Source: Deltaproteobacteria bacterium (GTDB lineage: Bacteria; Bdellovibrionota; FAC87; UBA2466). From it: a DNA stretch of 64,000 bases. Positions 45,683-55,229 of the stretch are shown piece by piece (position 1 is the first letter of the stretch; every line of letters starts with the position of its first letter). Both the position numbers and the translations under genes were made by a program. The DNA lies in NCBI GenBank assembly GCA_016196825.1, contig JACPWY010000058.1, positions 24,235 through 88,234 of the forward strand, written 5' to 3'. The notes under the pieces are model-generated. The model was given only the letters and a program-made list of their open reading frames with translations. It made no database searches and was not told where the DNA came from.

Positions 45683-45688
45683 ATTATA
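45683..45688 (-). promoter_or_regulatory. TATAAT -10 element of the buf operon
   Basis: A perfect TATAAT on the minus strand, 41 bases before the bufA ATG, in the 71-base gap to the divergent gene at 45714. The -35 region is weak (TTTATT), which could mean an activator or another sigma factor. Confidence 0.45.
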
Positions 45689-45713
45689 TCTCATATGGGG
45701 TTAGAATAAACAG

Positions 45714-46529
45714 GTGGATTGGCTCCTACTCGTCGTATCCGCCCTCGCTCTGGTGGCGACCGTTGGGGCCGCGAAGATTCTTCTTCGGTACCGTCGATCG
45801 CGAAACCATCCACTGAAAGACTCTACCCCGCCCCCTCTTCCGCTCACTCGGCCACCCGCAGTGCCATCCCAACCCGCGCTCGACCCCGGCCATCTATTTG
45901 ACTTCCTGCGCAAACAACCGGACACGGACATCTATCGAGTGATGAATATGGAAGGGCCGCTCATCGGCGCGGTCATCGCCCGCTTTTTGCCGCTCGATCA
46001 GCGGGCTCGCCTGCTGCAAAGTCTGTCACCGAAAGAGCGGATCGATGTCGAGCGCCTGGGGACTCGACTCAACGAGATGCCCAGCAGTGAATTCATTCGG
46101 ATCGCGGATACAATCCGAAGAAGGTTGTTCCCCGCCAGTGCCGTCAACGAGGGAAAACGGGATGACTATTCGTTTTGGGCCGAAACCCTCGAGCGAACCC
46201 AATCGCGCCAGGCGCTGATCGCCAGCCTCGAAAAGACACGGCCCGACCTCAAAGAGCTTTGGGAGCGCTATCAGGTCAAGCTAGAAGACATTCCGTCTCT
46301 CCCCCGCCCGCGGATCGAGGCGGTCCTTTCGGCCCTCACTGACAAGGAGCTCTCCCTCGCCCTTTCGGCCTGTCCGCGCGAAGTTGCCGAATCGCTCGTG
46401 ACAGACCTGCCTCCCAATCGACGAAAGAGGATCCTTTTGAGAATCCGAGCGCAGGGCGCTCTCCCGCGATCGCTCACCGAACCGGCCGTGAAGGCCCTCG
46501 TCCGCCGCTTCCACGAGCGCTCCCTCTAG
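45714..46529 (+). CDS. membrane-anchored FliG-like protein
   Basis: A 271-residue protein: one N-terminal membrane helix (DWLLLVVSALALVATVGAA), a Pro-rich linker, then helical repeats that resemble FliG middle and C-terminal domains (MEGPLIGAVIARFLPLDQRARLLQSL; RIEAVLSALTDKELSLALSA; ESLVTDLPPNRRKRILLRI). The flagellar FliG has no such anchor and no flagellar genes are nearby, so it is probably a FliG-derived protein with another role. It starts at GTG 45714 without a clear ribosome-binding site, divergent from the buf operon. Confidence 0.6.
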   Translation: MDWLLLVVSALALVATVGAAKILLRYRRSRNHPLKDSTPPPLPLTRPPAVPSQPALDPGHLFDFLRKQPDTDIYRVMNMEGPLIGAVIARFLPLDQRARLLQSLSPKERIDVERLGTRLNEMPSSEFIRIADTIRRRLFPASAVNEGKRDDYSFWAETLERTQSRQALIASLEKTRPDLKELWERYQVKLEDIPSLPRPRIEAVLSALTDKELSLALSACPREVAESLVTDLPPNRRKRILLRIRAQGALPRSLTEPAVKALVRRFHERSL

Positions 46530-46633
46530 TCCAGCAGGACTGTGCGATTCTCAGGAGTTAATTCTGCCACGCGCTCTAAGTAATTTCTGGGCCCCTCTTG
46601 TTTCGCCGCCGGCGGATCGTTTACAAAGAGACT

Positions 46634-47380
46634 ATGGGGTTACTCCGCCGCCAGTTGGGGCCGTTTTTCCTAGCCACCGCGATTCTCACAGTGGGGTGCA
46701 ATCGCCACATCGACAAGCTCACCTCACAGGCCGGCCATCAGACGTGGTTCCAAAAGATCCAGTCTGACGTTTTGAACCGTTCCTGCGTCGGGTGCCACAA
46801 AGGCCCCTCCGCGAAGGCCGGCGTCCAGCTCGACACCTACGACCACGTCAGATTCGGCACGCTCAAGGACGGAACGACCCCTCTCATCACGCCCGGCGAT
46901 TGTGACAATAGCGGATTAGCCCTAATTCTGAGGATGAATTTCATGCCCCCGCCTGACCTCAATAAGCCCCTCGATGTTGCCTCGAAAAAGATGATTGAGA
47001 ATTGGATTGATGCCGGCGCGGACAAAGACGCCTTAGCCCCGGGGACTGAAGTGCCCACCCCACCGACACCCGTTGAGCCCCCGAAGCCACCGGTCAGCGA
47101 GAATGACTCTCGAGCCACCTACAAGTTTCTGGCGGAGAAAGTCTTCAAGGACTGCAGATTTTGCCACTCAGGCCCCGACGCGCAGAATGGACTCGACTTC
47201 ACTGACTATAATTCTTTGATCGCGAGCAAAAAGATCGTCAAGGGCGTTCCGACAGAGAGCCCGCTCTACCAAAGACTTCTTCAGGGCGGCGATGATCCGA
47301 TGCCCCCCGACGGCCAACTATCCCCCGACACGCTCAAGCTGATTCACAACTGGATCCTCTCGGGAGCCAAGGACAACTGA
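46634..47380 (+). CDS. di-haem cytochrome c-like lipoprotein
   Basis: A 248-residue protein with lipobox (TAILTVGC) and two haem-binding motifs, CVGCH (about residue 55) and CRFCH (about residue 180), separated by a Pro-rich linker (VPTPPTPVEPPKPPV). Each half has a MPP-type axial-ligand region (NFMPPPD, DPMPPDG) and a helix ending NWI. This fits the planctomycete-type cytochrome c family (tandem domains). It is likely outer-membrane or periplasmic. ATG 46634 is chosen over the open frame to 46598 because it begins the signal peptide. Confidence 0.75.
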   Translation: MGLLRRQLGPFFLATAILTVGCNRHIDKLTSQAGHQTWFQKIQSDVLNRSCVGCHKGPSAKAGVQLDTYDHVRFGTLKDGTTPLITPGDCDNSGLALILRMNFMPPPDLNKPLDVASKKMIENWIDAGADKDALAPGTEVPTPPTPVEPPKPPVSENDSRATYKFLAEKVFKDCRFCHSGPDAQNGLDFTDYNSLIASKKIVKGVPTESPLYQRLLQGGDDPMPPDGQLSPDTLKLIHNWILSGAKDN

Positions 47381-47409
47381 AGTTTGAGTTTTGCGGGACA
47401 CCAGCGCTA

Positions 47410-47763
47410 TTGTATCAACCGGTGCTCAAACTTTCGCGACTCGTGCCACTTCTCGCCCTCCTCGGTTGCACTCAGCCGGCCATCAAAAAATATTCCGACA
47501 TGCTCGATCCATTAGTCGGTTTGGCGACAAAAAAAGAGATCACCCGGCTACTTGGACAGCCCGTGTCATGCCAGAACGACATGAATTATGAAGTTTGTGA
47601 ATTTCGTACATCGCGAGCTAGAAACAACCCCGTACCGGCGGTGCATCAGAAGCACCCCGGCATGGGACCCGACTTAACCCCCTATGAGCAGTTCGATGAT
47701 CTTTCCTTGCAGTTTGACGCCCTTGAGACCCTTCGCGGGTGGCGTCCGCTGCGCGTTAACTGA
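47410..47763 (+). CDS. small lipoprotein
   Basis: A 117-residue probable lipoprotein (lipobox LLALLGC). The mature part has KKEITRLLGQPVSCQNDMNY and EVCEF, reminiscent of SmpA/BamE-type beta-hairpin folds that track Leu-Gly-x-Pro at the start of the domain. That relation is tentative. Start is TTG 47410 or GTG 47422. It follows the cytochrome gene by 29 bases and may be cotranscribed with it. Confidence 0.55.
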   Translation: MYQPVLKLSRLVPLLALLGCTQPAIKKYSDMLDPLVGLATKKEITRLLGQPVSCQNDMNYEVCEFRTSRARNNPVPAVHQKHPGMGPDLTPYEQFDDLSLQFDALETLRGWRPLRVN

Positions 47764-47898
47764 AAGCGTCATTGAAATCTCCTAAGTCTACGTAACCCTA
47801 AGAAATTATTTAAAGATTTCAGAAAAATGTACCGATGGCGTTAGCAGGGACAGGTGTGCCATGCACACGTGTGTCCAGGCTTGAAGAATTAAAAGAAG

Positions 47899-50262
47899 AT
47901 GGAAAGCAGACGCTACATTCCAATCAAGTACAAGTTCCTGGCGGTGTTGTTTGTCATCACCGTCATGTCGCTCTCTATTTTCTTTGCGTTCACCTACAAA
48001 ACTTTTTCCGAAGATAAGAAACTTTTCGTAATGGATCTCAATATCTCCGTGTTGAGAGCCACGACGAGCGACATCAAGCTCGAGCTCAAGAGCCGAATCG
48101 AAGAGCTTCAGATCTTCGTGCCTCGTGTGTACCAGAAAGGCACGGGCGGCGGTGCGCGCGCTCCCAACGAAAGGGAGAGCGAGGATCCGTTCCAGGGTCT
48201 GAGCCCGTCGCTGCCTGATGAATTGCTCAGCGTGACCTTCTACCGGCAGAAGGGCGACTCTTTCGAATCATTCAAGAGTTTTGAACACAAACCGCTCTTC
48301 GTGAAGAAGGGTCTGCCCGATGACTTTGTCGCCACGATCAATGCCAAGCGGCCACTCAACCTCAAGGAACAGGTCGAGAGCCAAGATATGGGGATGGTGA
48401 ACCGTTCCGTCTCGCTGTCGCACAATGGAAAGACCCACGAAGTGCCCGTGATCACCTTCCTCGTGAGCGGAAATTACGTCGATTCCGACTCGAAGGGCGT
48501 CGTAATAGCGATCGATCTCATACAGGATTTCCTCAGAAAAAAACTCCAGCAATCCGAGATAGCCGAGATCTTTCTGCTGCGAAAGAACGGCATGTTGCTC
48601 AGTCACCCCGCTGTGCACCCGACCGTGGAATTTGCCGGCGTGCAGTTCCCTCACCCGATCACCGCCCGAATTGCGGGCAAACAGTTCCCGCGCGAAAGCA
48701 TGGAGCTGGACATCAAGGGCGAGAGCTATCTCTGCAATGTCTCCGAGACCGGATTTAAAGATATCTTCGCCGTATCCCAGATCCGAAAATCGGAGGCCTT
48801 CCTCGCCCTCCAGACCTTGATTCACAAGAGCATCTATCTTTCGATCTTTGTGCTGGCAGTCGCACTGGTCTTAAGCATTCTCTTCGCATCCGGTCTCACC
48901 GCCAATATTCAAAAGCTACAACAGGCCGCCGAGCTCATCGGCGCTGGAAATCTCAAGGTCGATATCAAAGTGAATAGCCGCGACGAGATCGGACTCGTGT
49001 CGGAAAGTTTCCAGTGGATGGCTGGAAGAATTCAGGAGTTGGTCACGGAGACCGCGCAAAAAGCGCGCATGGCGGAGGAGCTGGCCACCGCCAAACTCGT
49101 TCAGGACACCTTGCTCACAACCCCTTCGTTCCAAAGCCAGAGCTTCCAGATCGACAGCTTCTACACGGCCGCCGGCGAGTGCGGTGGTGATCTCTGGGAT
49201 GCATTCATCAAGGGGAATAAGCTGACGATCATTGTGGGTGACGCCACCGGACACGGCGCCCCCGCCGCCATCGTGGTGGCCGTGGCGAAGGCCTGCTTTG
49301 CCACCCTCAACGGAGTTTTCCGAAATCAAAATCTTCCGCCGGAACAGGTACTTGAGATGGCCAACCACGTCATTCATCACGCCTGCCAGGGACAGCTGCT
49401 CATGACGATGTCGTTGGTGCAGCTCGATCTGGAGACAGGCCAGGTGGTGCATTGTAGCGCCGGCCACGAGCCCGTCTTTTGCATGCGGAAATCGCTCAAA
49501 GTTTCGACAGGGAGTGCCGAAAAGAAAACGAAGATGTCTGCAGAGATACTCTTCGCTCAGGGCGAACGCCTAGGCTTTGCCAAGAGTGCAAAGTACACGG
49601 CGGAAGAGTTTCACATGCAGCCTGGCGACACGCTTATGATTTACACAGACGGACTATCAGAAGCCCGCGATCCAGAGATGAAGGAATGGGGCGAACGAGC
49701 ACTGAGGAAGGCGTTTGTCCGCAATGGATTCACGGACCTAGCCACCATTAAAAAGCACGTTCTTGAATCGATGACCGAGCACATCCGCAACGAGCCTTAT
49801 CACGATGACGTCACCTTTGTGCTCCTACGCTGGTTGAAACGCACCGAAGGCGAAAACAGCACGATTGACGATATTCCCAATATTCTTGGTCTCGATTCTT
49901 TCCGAGCAGCGGGGGATGCGAGCACTCACAAGGCCGATACCGTCGCCGCGCCGGCGGCGGACCTGACTCCAGAAACGGATGATGAGTTTGGCCTGGCTGG
50001 CCAAAACGATTTGGCCGAGATCTCAATCGATCCTTTGCTGGATCCGTTCGTCGATATCACTGAGAGCGTGCCGACTCCGGCCGAAGAGTTGGCCCAGGTC
50101 GAGATTGTGGAAGAGCTCGCGCCCGTTGACGCTGAGCCCCCCCCTCCCGAAGAGGCGCCGGCAATCGATCCCTACGTCGAAAGTTTGGATGAATCCACGA
50201 CCACGACCGAGGATGATCCGTACGGCGACGGCGGAGACCCCACCAAGAAGAGGGCCGCGTAG
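47899..50262 (+). CDS. membrane sensor PP2C/SpoIIE-type phosphatase with HAMP domain
   Basis: A 787-residue protein. Two membrane helices (about 12-34 and 310-332) flank a periplasmic Cache-like sensor. HAMP (about 333-385) and an RsbU/SpoIIE phosphatase domain with metal-binding motifs AGECGGDLWD, VGDATGHGAPAA, YTDGLSEARD and HDDVTFVLL follow. The last 130 residues are an acidic, Pro-rich tail. It should dephosphorylate the STAS protein encoded two genes on. The next gene starts two bases after its stop. Confidence 0.9.
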   Translation: MESRRYIPIKYKFLAVLFVITVMSLSIFFAFTYKTFSEDKKLFVMDLNISVLRATTSDIKLELKSRIEELQIFVPRVYQKGTGGGARAPNERESEDPFQGLSPSLPDELLSVTFYRQKGDSFESFKSFEHKPLFVKKGLPDDFVATINAKRPLNLKEQVESQDMGMVNRSVSLSHNGKTHEVPVITFLVSGNYVDSDSKGVVIAIDLIQDFLRKKLQQSEIAEIFLLRKNGMLLSHPAVHPTVEFAGVQFPHPITARIAGKQFPRESMELDIKGESYLCNVSETGFKDIFAVSQIRKSEAFLALQTLIHKSIYLSIFVLAVALVLSILFASGLTANIQKLQQAAELIGAGNLKVDIKVNSRDEIGLVSESFQWMAGRIQELVTETAQKARMAEELATAKLVQDTLLTTPSFQSQSFQIDSFYTAAGECGGDLWDAFIKGNKLTIIVGDATGHGAPAAIVVAVAKACFATLNGVFRNQNLPPEQVLEMANHVIHHACQGQLLMTMSLVQLDLETGQVVHCSAGHEPVFCMRKSLKVSTGSAEKKTKMSAEILFAQGERLGFAKSAKYTAEEFHMQPGDTLMIYTDGLSEARDPEMKEWGERALRKAFVRNGFTDLATIKKHVLESMTEHIRNEPYHDDVTFVLLRWLKRTEGENSTIDDIPNILGLDSFRAAGDASTHKADTVAAPAADLTPETDDEFGLAGQNDLAEISIDPLLDPFVDITESVPTPAEELAQVEIVEELAPVDAEPPPPEEAPAIDPYVESLDESTTTTEDDPYGDGGDPTKKRAA

Positions 50263-50264
50263 AG

Positions 50265-51011
50265 ATGGGCGCTTTGATTAAAAAACTGCGCCCCCAGGCC
50301 AGCTCCGAAATTGTCATCTCATCGACACTCGATCGACGTAAGGCTGCCGAGCTCATCAGCCAAGGCAAGGCCCACATTCATGCCACTGCCCTCGGCCAGA
50401 ATGATGCCTGCGTCCGTGTCACCCGAAGCCGACTCGACATCCAAACCGCTCCCTACCCCTGGGGTGCATCCAAACCCCAGGTGAGCATCCGAATCCGGGA
50501 GAGCTCGCAGCGGTGTGCGGCGATCCAAAACATTCTCGAAACCCTCTTTTCAGCCGAACGCTCCTCCATCAAAGAAAATCTCAGGCTCATCATGGAGGAG
50601 ATGAGCTCTAATGCCATGTACCATTCCATTAGAGAGGAGAGTGGCAAGGACCTCTACCGCCGGACCCAAGGTGTTTCACTCAAAGAGGCAGAGGCGATTG
50701 AGCTCAATTGTCATCGCACCGCCGACGGTGCCTATCTGAGCGTGTCCGACCACGGGGGGACGCTCAGGCTCACCGACATCGGGAAATGCCTAGAGCGCTG
50801 CTACAAAACCAAAGGAACCGACCAGATGGAGGCCAAAGAGAGTGGCGCAGGACTTGGATTTTTCATGATCTTCGAGAACGTGACTCACATGGAAATTTCC
50901 GTGGTCACGCAAGTCTCAACGACTATCAGCGTTTGGCTCCCCGTCTCGGGGGCAAGCGATCCAACCTATTTTTCGTTTAACTTCTGGGGAGGGAAAAATG
51001 CTACCAAATGA
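50265..51011 (+). CDS. RsbW-like GHKL serine kinase / anti-sigma protein
   Basis: A 248-residue protein. After a divergent N-terminal half, the C-terminal half has a GHKL ATP-binding core: N-box IMEEMSSNAMYHS, G1 SVSDHGGTL, G2 ESGAGLGFFMIF. In partner-switching systems this domain phosphorylates a STAS protein and sequesters a sigma factor or other target. Its gene lies between the phosphatase and the STAS gene and overlaps the latter by 14 bases. No general-stress sigma factor gene is present. Confidence 0.8.
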   Translation: MGALIKKLRPQASSEIVISSTLDRRKAAELISQGKAHIHATALGQNDACVRVTRSRLDIQTAPYPWGASKPQVSIRIRESSQRCAAIQNILETLFSAERSSIKENLRLIMEEMSSNAMYHSIREESGKDLYRRTQGVSLKEAEAIELNCHRTADGAYLSVSDHGGTLRLTDIGKCLERCYKTKGTDQMEAKESGAGLGFFMIFENVTHMEISVVTQVSTTISVWLPVSGASDPTYFSFNFWGGKNATK

Positions 51012-51471
51012 CAAGTTCAAATTTGAGCAGATGCTCAGGGAACAAAAGAAGGTGATCATGCTCTCGGGCATGATTGATGAGGACACGACCTTCGACGAAA
51101 TCATGAAGCTTGGCTCCCCACTCATTTTTAATTTCAAAGGCATTACGGCTATTAACTCTTGCGGCGTTCGCAACTGGGTGAACTTCCTGAAGGCCTTCGG
51201 AGAAAACAACGCGGCCTTCGAGGAGTGCCCGCCGACGGTGGTGAAGCAGATGAACATGATCCCCAGCTTCACGGCGGGGGCCAAAATCGCGTCGGTTTAT
51301 GTGCCGTATGTTTGCGATAATTGCGACGCCGAGACGATGGCTCTAATCGATGTTTCAAAGTTCTCGAAAGGCAAATTTTCGGTGAAAGAGACGATTCCTT
51401 GCGAAGCCTGCAAGGAAGGAGAAATGGAATTGGACGGACACCCAGCCCAATACTTCTCTTTCATCAAGTAA
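50998..51471 (+). CDS. STAS-domain protein with C-terminal zinc-ribbon-like motif
   Basis: A 157-residue protein. The N-terminal STAS fold has the phosphorylatable Ser in FKGITAINSCGVRNWV, corresponding to the DSSGLG loop of SpoIIAA. The C-terminal third has two CxxC pairs (VCDNCDAE, PCEACKEG) arranged as a zinc ribbon, which is unusual for RsbV/SpoIIAA proteins. It probably is the phosphorylated switch between the upstream kinase and phosphatase and may bind the downstream cyclase. GGGAGGG lies before the ATG. Confidence 0.8.
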   Translation: MLPNDKFKFEQMLREQKKVIMLSGMIDEDTTFDEIMKLGSPLIFNFKGITAINSCGVRNWVNFLKAFGENNAAFEECPPTVVKQMNMIPSFTAGAKIASVYVPYVCDNCDAETMALIDVSKFSKGKFSVKETIPCEACKEGEMELDGHPAQYFSFIK

Positions 51472-51491
51472 AAGCTCCTAATGAGGGCGTT

Positions 51492-52469
51492 ATGAGTGAA
51501 GTGATTCAGCAGTGGATTGCGAAAAACCAGGGGATCTTGGAAATCCTGTTGGATGCCTACGTTATCGTCGACAAAGGTAACAAGGTCGTCCATTTCAACA
51601 CGGCCTTCACTGATCTCTGCGGCGAATCCTACAGAAAGGTCCTCAAGATTGGCAATTTCTGTGATCTCTTCAAGACGACCTCGTGCCCTGACAACTGCCC
51701 CGCGAAGCAGGTGCTCACCGCTGGCGGCCCCATTCGCCTTGACGAAGTGAATGCGGCGTCCAAGGCCTACCCCGAGCTCATCACGATCATTGGTGGTATT
51801 CCCATCACCAGCGACAGTGGTGAGGTCGTCGGCAGCCTTCTCACCATCCGCAACGTCACAGCCGAGACCCAGCTCCAGAAGAAATACTCCGAGCGCAAGC
51901 AGGAGTCGGTCACCGATGGTCTCACGCACCTCTACAATAAGAAATTCACCGAGAGCAGTCTGCGCCGGGCTATCAAGGCCAACAGCCGGGATGCCAAGGG
52001 CGTATCGGTGGTGATGTTCGACATCGACTTTTTCAAGAAGGTGAACGACACGTATGGCCACCAGGCCGGTGACTACGTTCTGGCAGTTACAGCGAAGATT
52101 CTGCGGGAGGCGGTTCGCGAGACAGACGTCGTCGGTCGCTACGGTGGTGAAGAGTTTATGATTGTGCTCTCAGCGAGCGATCCCACCGGCGCCAAGATCT
52201 TCGCCGAGCGCACCCGTCAGAAGCTTCAAGAGACAAGGATGGAATTTGAAGGGAAACACATCCCGGTGACAGCTTCCTTGGGCACGGCAAGCTTCACCGA
52301 AAAGACGCCCTACGCCCAGTTCCCCAACATCGAGGAGATCGTAAACGATTTGGTGAAAAAGGCCGACACAGCTCTGTACCACTCCAAAGCTAATGGACGA
52401 AACCGTGTCACCCAGTTTGAAGAGCTGGGAGTCGCGGCCGGATCCATCCCCCAGAAGAAGGCGGCCTAG
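51492..52469 (+). CDS. PAS-GGDEF diguanylate cyclase
   Basis: A 325-residue soluble enzyme (ATG 51492; the open frame further upstream is a shadow). A PAS domain (EILLDAYVIVDKGNKVVHFN, with CPDNC) is followed by a GGDEF domain with DGLTHLYNKKF, FDIDFFKKVNDTYGH and the active-site RYGGEEF. An inhibitory RxxD (RETD) lies five residues before it, so product inhibition is possible. It makes c-di-GMP. It ends the partner-switching operon, giving that switch a second-messenger output. Confidence 0.92.
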   Translation: MSEVIQQWIAKNQGILEILLDAYVIVDKGNKVVHFNTAFTDLCGESYRKVLKIGNFCDLFKTTSCPDNCPAKQVLTAGGPIRLDEVNAASKAYPELITIIGGIPITSDSGEVVGSLLTIRNVTAETQLQKKYSERKQESVTDGLTHLYNKKFTESSLRRAIKANSRDAKGVSVVMFDIDFFKKVNDTYGHQAGDYVLAVTAKILREAVRETDVVGRYGGEEFMIVLSASDPTGAKIFAERTRQKLQETRMEFEGKHIPVTASLGTASFTEKTPYAQFPNIEEIVNDLVKKADTALYHSKANGRNRVTQFEELGVAAGSIPQKKAA

Positions 52470-52523
52470 CCATTGGGGCCCGTTAAAGAATCACTGCCCC
52501 TCTAGTCTCAAGTTGTCCGGGAA

Positions 52524-52679
52524 TTACTTCTGCTGCGACAGGATCTTGTAGACGCCTGTGCCGCAGACCGAACACTCGCCCTTCATCGCAGGCCGACCAT
52601 TCTTCATCTTGGTCTCCTGAGTGTTTTTCATTGTGGTCTTTTGGCGGCACTTTACGCAGTAAGCTGTTTCATCGGCCAT
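52524..52679 (-). CDS. small zinc-ribbon protein (DUF5679-like)
   Basis: A 51-residue protein from ATG 52679 (GGGGGG upstream). YCVKCRQKTTMKN and GECSVCGTGVYKI form a two-CxxC zinc ribbon resembling DUF5679 proteins. The longer frame to 52733 is less likely because it adds residues without family similarity. It is soluble. The role is unknown. Confidence 0.7.
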   Translation of the reverse strand: MADETAYCVKCRQKTTMKNTQETKMKNGRPAMKGECSVCGTGVYKILSQQK

Positions 52680-52739
52680 GGGCCCCCCTGTGTCGTTACG
52701 GTGTCGAGGCCAGACCGGTTTTCGGCTAGCCAATAATAT

Positions 52740-54569
52740 TTAATAGCCTATCACATCGCGACGCGTTTGGTACCGCGTCCCGTTTGACTCGGTGCGCTCA
52801 AATGCCAACCAATCCGAGGCCACCTGGACCGCCTCGTCGAGCTCCGCAGTGGTAGTGATTTCCGAGGCTGAACGCCGGGACTCACTGCGTTGTTTGAGGT
52901 CCGCGCGCACACCATCCATCTTCGTGCGCTTCTTTTGAATCTGCGCCAGCTGGGCCGCATCGACGAAAGGCGTGAGATCGGTCACGGGTTGGCGCAAGGC
53001 TTTTGAATGCGCCTGGCGAAGGGAAATGTCTGAGCGGATGCCACCGTTGGCAGGGCTGTGACCGAGCGGAGTGAAAAAGAGGCTAGAGGTGAGCTTCACC
53101 ACTCCGGGGAGGCCGAGATTCAAAGCGTCGGCACCGTCCAGATCGTAAAGGCGCTGCACACTGCCCTTGCCGTAGCTCACCGAGGTCCCAACGACCACCG
53201 CCCGCTCATAATCGCGCAGGGCGCCCGTGAGAATTTCAGCCGCACTCGCGCTCTCTTCGTTCTGAAGAATGACAATCGGCCCCGAGAAAATCTGACTCGC
53301 TCCAAAATCCCGCAAGGTTTTTTTCCCGTGTTTTTCAACGACGCTGACTATCGGCCGCCTCCCCACGAAAAGCCCCGCCATCTGCACGGCCTCTTCGAGA
53401 TAGCCACCCGGGTTACCGCGCACGTCGAGAACGAGCGCTTGAGGGCGAGTCTTTTTCACGAGCTCACCGACGAGAGCCCGGCGCAGATCCAGCGCACTCG
53501 ACGATCCTTTGGGGAGATCATCCGAGTAGAAGCTGGGGATGTCGACGACCATCACGGAATGGTCTTTCTTCCCTCGGGAAAGCTGGACCTTGCCGTCTTC
53601 AAAGGCAAATGGTGCTCGCCTGAGGGCAACGCGGGCTGGGGTAGAGTTGGCGCGCGTGAGTGTGAGAGTCACCTCGGAGTTAGGTGTTCCCCGAAAAAAC
53701 TTCCGACTCTCTCCAAACGGCAGCTCCACAACAGAGGTGCCATCCACGGCGGTGATGATGTCTCCAACCCGAATGAGACCTGACTTCCCAGCGGGAGCTC
53801 CCTCGACAAGCCCCTCCACGAGAAGGCCAGTCGGGACCTTTCTCAAACGCACACCCACTCCGGTCGTGCCGGCGGCGAGGTCTTCATGGAAATCTATGAA
53901 TTCAGCGTCGGACAGGTAAGTGGAATAGGTGTCCATGGCACCCAAAGCGGCTTTGGCTACGAGGAGACGCGGAGAGCGGGCGAGCGGATCCGATTCCTCG
54001 CCTATGACCTGCTGGAGGTTGTCCTCCACATAGACTTTTTTGTTGCTGCGATAGGCCTTTAGGATCTCGGGAGTTGTCTCAACCAGGATGGAGCCGACAT
54101 ACAGGCGGAGGCGCTGGCGGAGGTCGCTCTCGGAGAGGGCGAAGGCGCCAAAGGCCTCGTGCTGTTTCGGGGTGACCTTCGCGATATCAATTCGACTGAG
54201 GATCGCGAATAGTCTGAGGCGCGCCGCCGTGAAATGATCGGTGATCCATTTTTCATAAGCCGCGCATTGACCGTTCCCGACCAGTTCGCGCCACGCCTTT
54301 GCATTGATGGCCTTCAACTGTTCGGCTTCTTCCTGGGTGAAAAGGATTCTTCGCGGATCGAGTTTCTCTAGGATCACCTCTCCGACACGAGAGATAAAAA
54401 CCGCGCGATTCAAGTCGATGGAAGCGGCCCCGCCGTAGTGCTCAGCGCTCCAGCGAACCACACCCCGCACCTGCTCGCAGCTCGGCCCACTGGACTTCAG
54501 CCCCGGAATAGCCGACCAGCTCAAACTACAGATTGTCGTGAGAAGAAAAAGACTTCGAACTCGTCCCAA
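52740..54569 (-). CDS. C-terminal processing protease (tail-specific, S41)
   Basis: A 609-residue periplasmic serine protease. TTG 54569 is chosen because AAGGGG lies seven bases upstream and a signal peptide (VRSLFLLTTICSLSWS) follows; the open frame to 54671 lacks support. An N-terminal helical domain precedes a PDZ domain (GVGVRLRKVPTGLLVEGLVE, AGKSGLIRVGDII) and the catalytic domain with LDVRGNPGGYLEEAV, the nucleophile region NEESASAAEIL and the Lys in SVSYGKGSVQ. The C-terminal part matches Prc/Tsp (ISLRQAHSKAL...). It degrades or trims exported proteins. Confidence 0.92.
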   Translation of the reverse strand: MGRVRSLFLLTTICSLSWSAIPGLKSSGPSCEQVRGVVRWSAEHYGGAASIDLNRAVFISRVGEVILEKLDPRRILFTQEEAEQLKAINAKAWRELVGNGQCAAYEKWITDHFTAARLRLFAILSRIDIAKVTPKQHEAFGAFALSESDLRQRLRLYVGSILVETTPEILKAYRSNKKVYVEDNLQQVIGEESDPLARSPRLLVAKAALGAMDTYSTYLSDAEFIDFHEDLAAGTTGVGVRLRKVPTGLLVEGLVEGAPAGKSGLIRVGDIITAVDGTSVVELPFGESRKFFRGTPNSEVTLTLTRANSTPARVALRRAPFAFEDGKVQLSRGKKDHSVMVVDIPSFYSDDLPKGSSSALDLRRALVGELVKKTRPQALVLDVRGNPGGYLEEAVQMAGLFVGRRPIVSVVEKHGKKTLRDFGASQIFSGPIVILQNEESASAAEILTGALRDYERAVVVGTSVSYGKGSVQRLYDLDGADALNLGLPGVVKLTSSLFFTPLGHSPANGGIRSDISLRQAHSKALRQPVTDLTPFVDAAQLAQIQKKRTKMDGVRADLKQRSESRRSASEITTTAELDEAVQVASDWLAFERTESNGTRYQTRRDVIGY

Positions 54570-55147
54570 CTCGAAACCCCTTTTTGTCGTGAGGCCGAAG
54601 TGTAGCAAATCTGGGGGTCGGAAATCATCGGGGCCTGGAAATATTCCCGCACCCTCCGTGCCCAGTGACAAGAATTGTCACCGATTCGTTGCGAGGAGGT
54701 GCGGTTCACTGAAATTCACCACATAGTACCAATGTCACTGGGCGGCACGCATGCACCTGAGAATTTACGGACGCTTTGTTCACATCATCATATGGTGCAT
54801 GAGATATTGGGGCCGGCGTGAAAAGGGTGGAGGGGTGAAAGAGAGCCCAATGAAGATAACTGCCCAGATCGGGGTCAGAGGACCCGTTCCAGGCGAGATA
54901 TTACTTTCTTCTGCTGGGGGTTAGTTTTTTTCATGCCAACTTTCCTCTTCACGATTTTCATCCTACCGCACCACCGCTAACTCCGCGCACCCTGGATCAC
55001 ACTCACGCTCAAACGCCCAAAAGTTGGACACCAAAACCGACACTGTTTAAGAAATTCCTCAAAGTTTCCGATGAGTAGACTGTCAGAGTGTACAATGAGT
55101 AAACAGCTATTAGTGTGTAGTTTCAGTACATTACAGCATGACGCGCT
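54570..55147. other. intergenic region between protease and pilus operons
   Basis: About 580 bases with no credible gene. A short frame near 54750-54925 (starting HLRIYGRFVH) has no ribosome-binding site and no recognised family. GGGTC/GACCC repeats form a small hairpin near 54875. The 3' part carries the operon promoter. Confidence 0.45.
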
Positions 55148-55176
55148 TTGACTAAATTTGAAGGAATTGTTAAAAT
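55148..55176 (+). promoter_or_regulatory. sigma-70 promoter of the Flp/Tad pilus operon
   Basis: TTGACT (55148-55153), exactly 17 bp, then TAAAAT (55171-55176); each hexamer matches consensus at five of six positions. Initiation near 55183 leaves about 47 bases before the first pilin ATG. Confidence 0.7.
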
Positions 55177-55229
55177 TTGGTTCACGTAGTCCGTTGCATC
55201 AAACCAAATTCCCCGAAAGGGAGGGACAC

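Noticed and set aside
54750..54925. Short plus-strand frame starting HLRIYGRFVH
   Set aside because: No ribosome-binding site, no family, and Gly-rich end over a hairpin; kept as intergenic.
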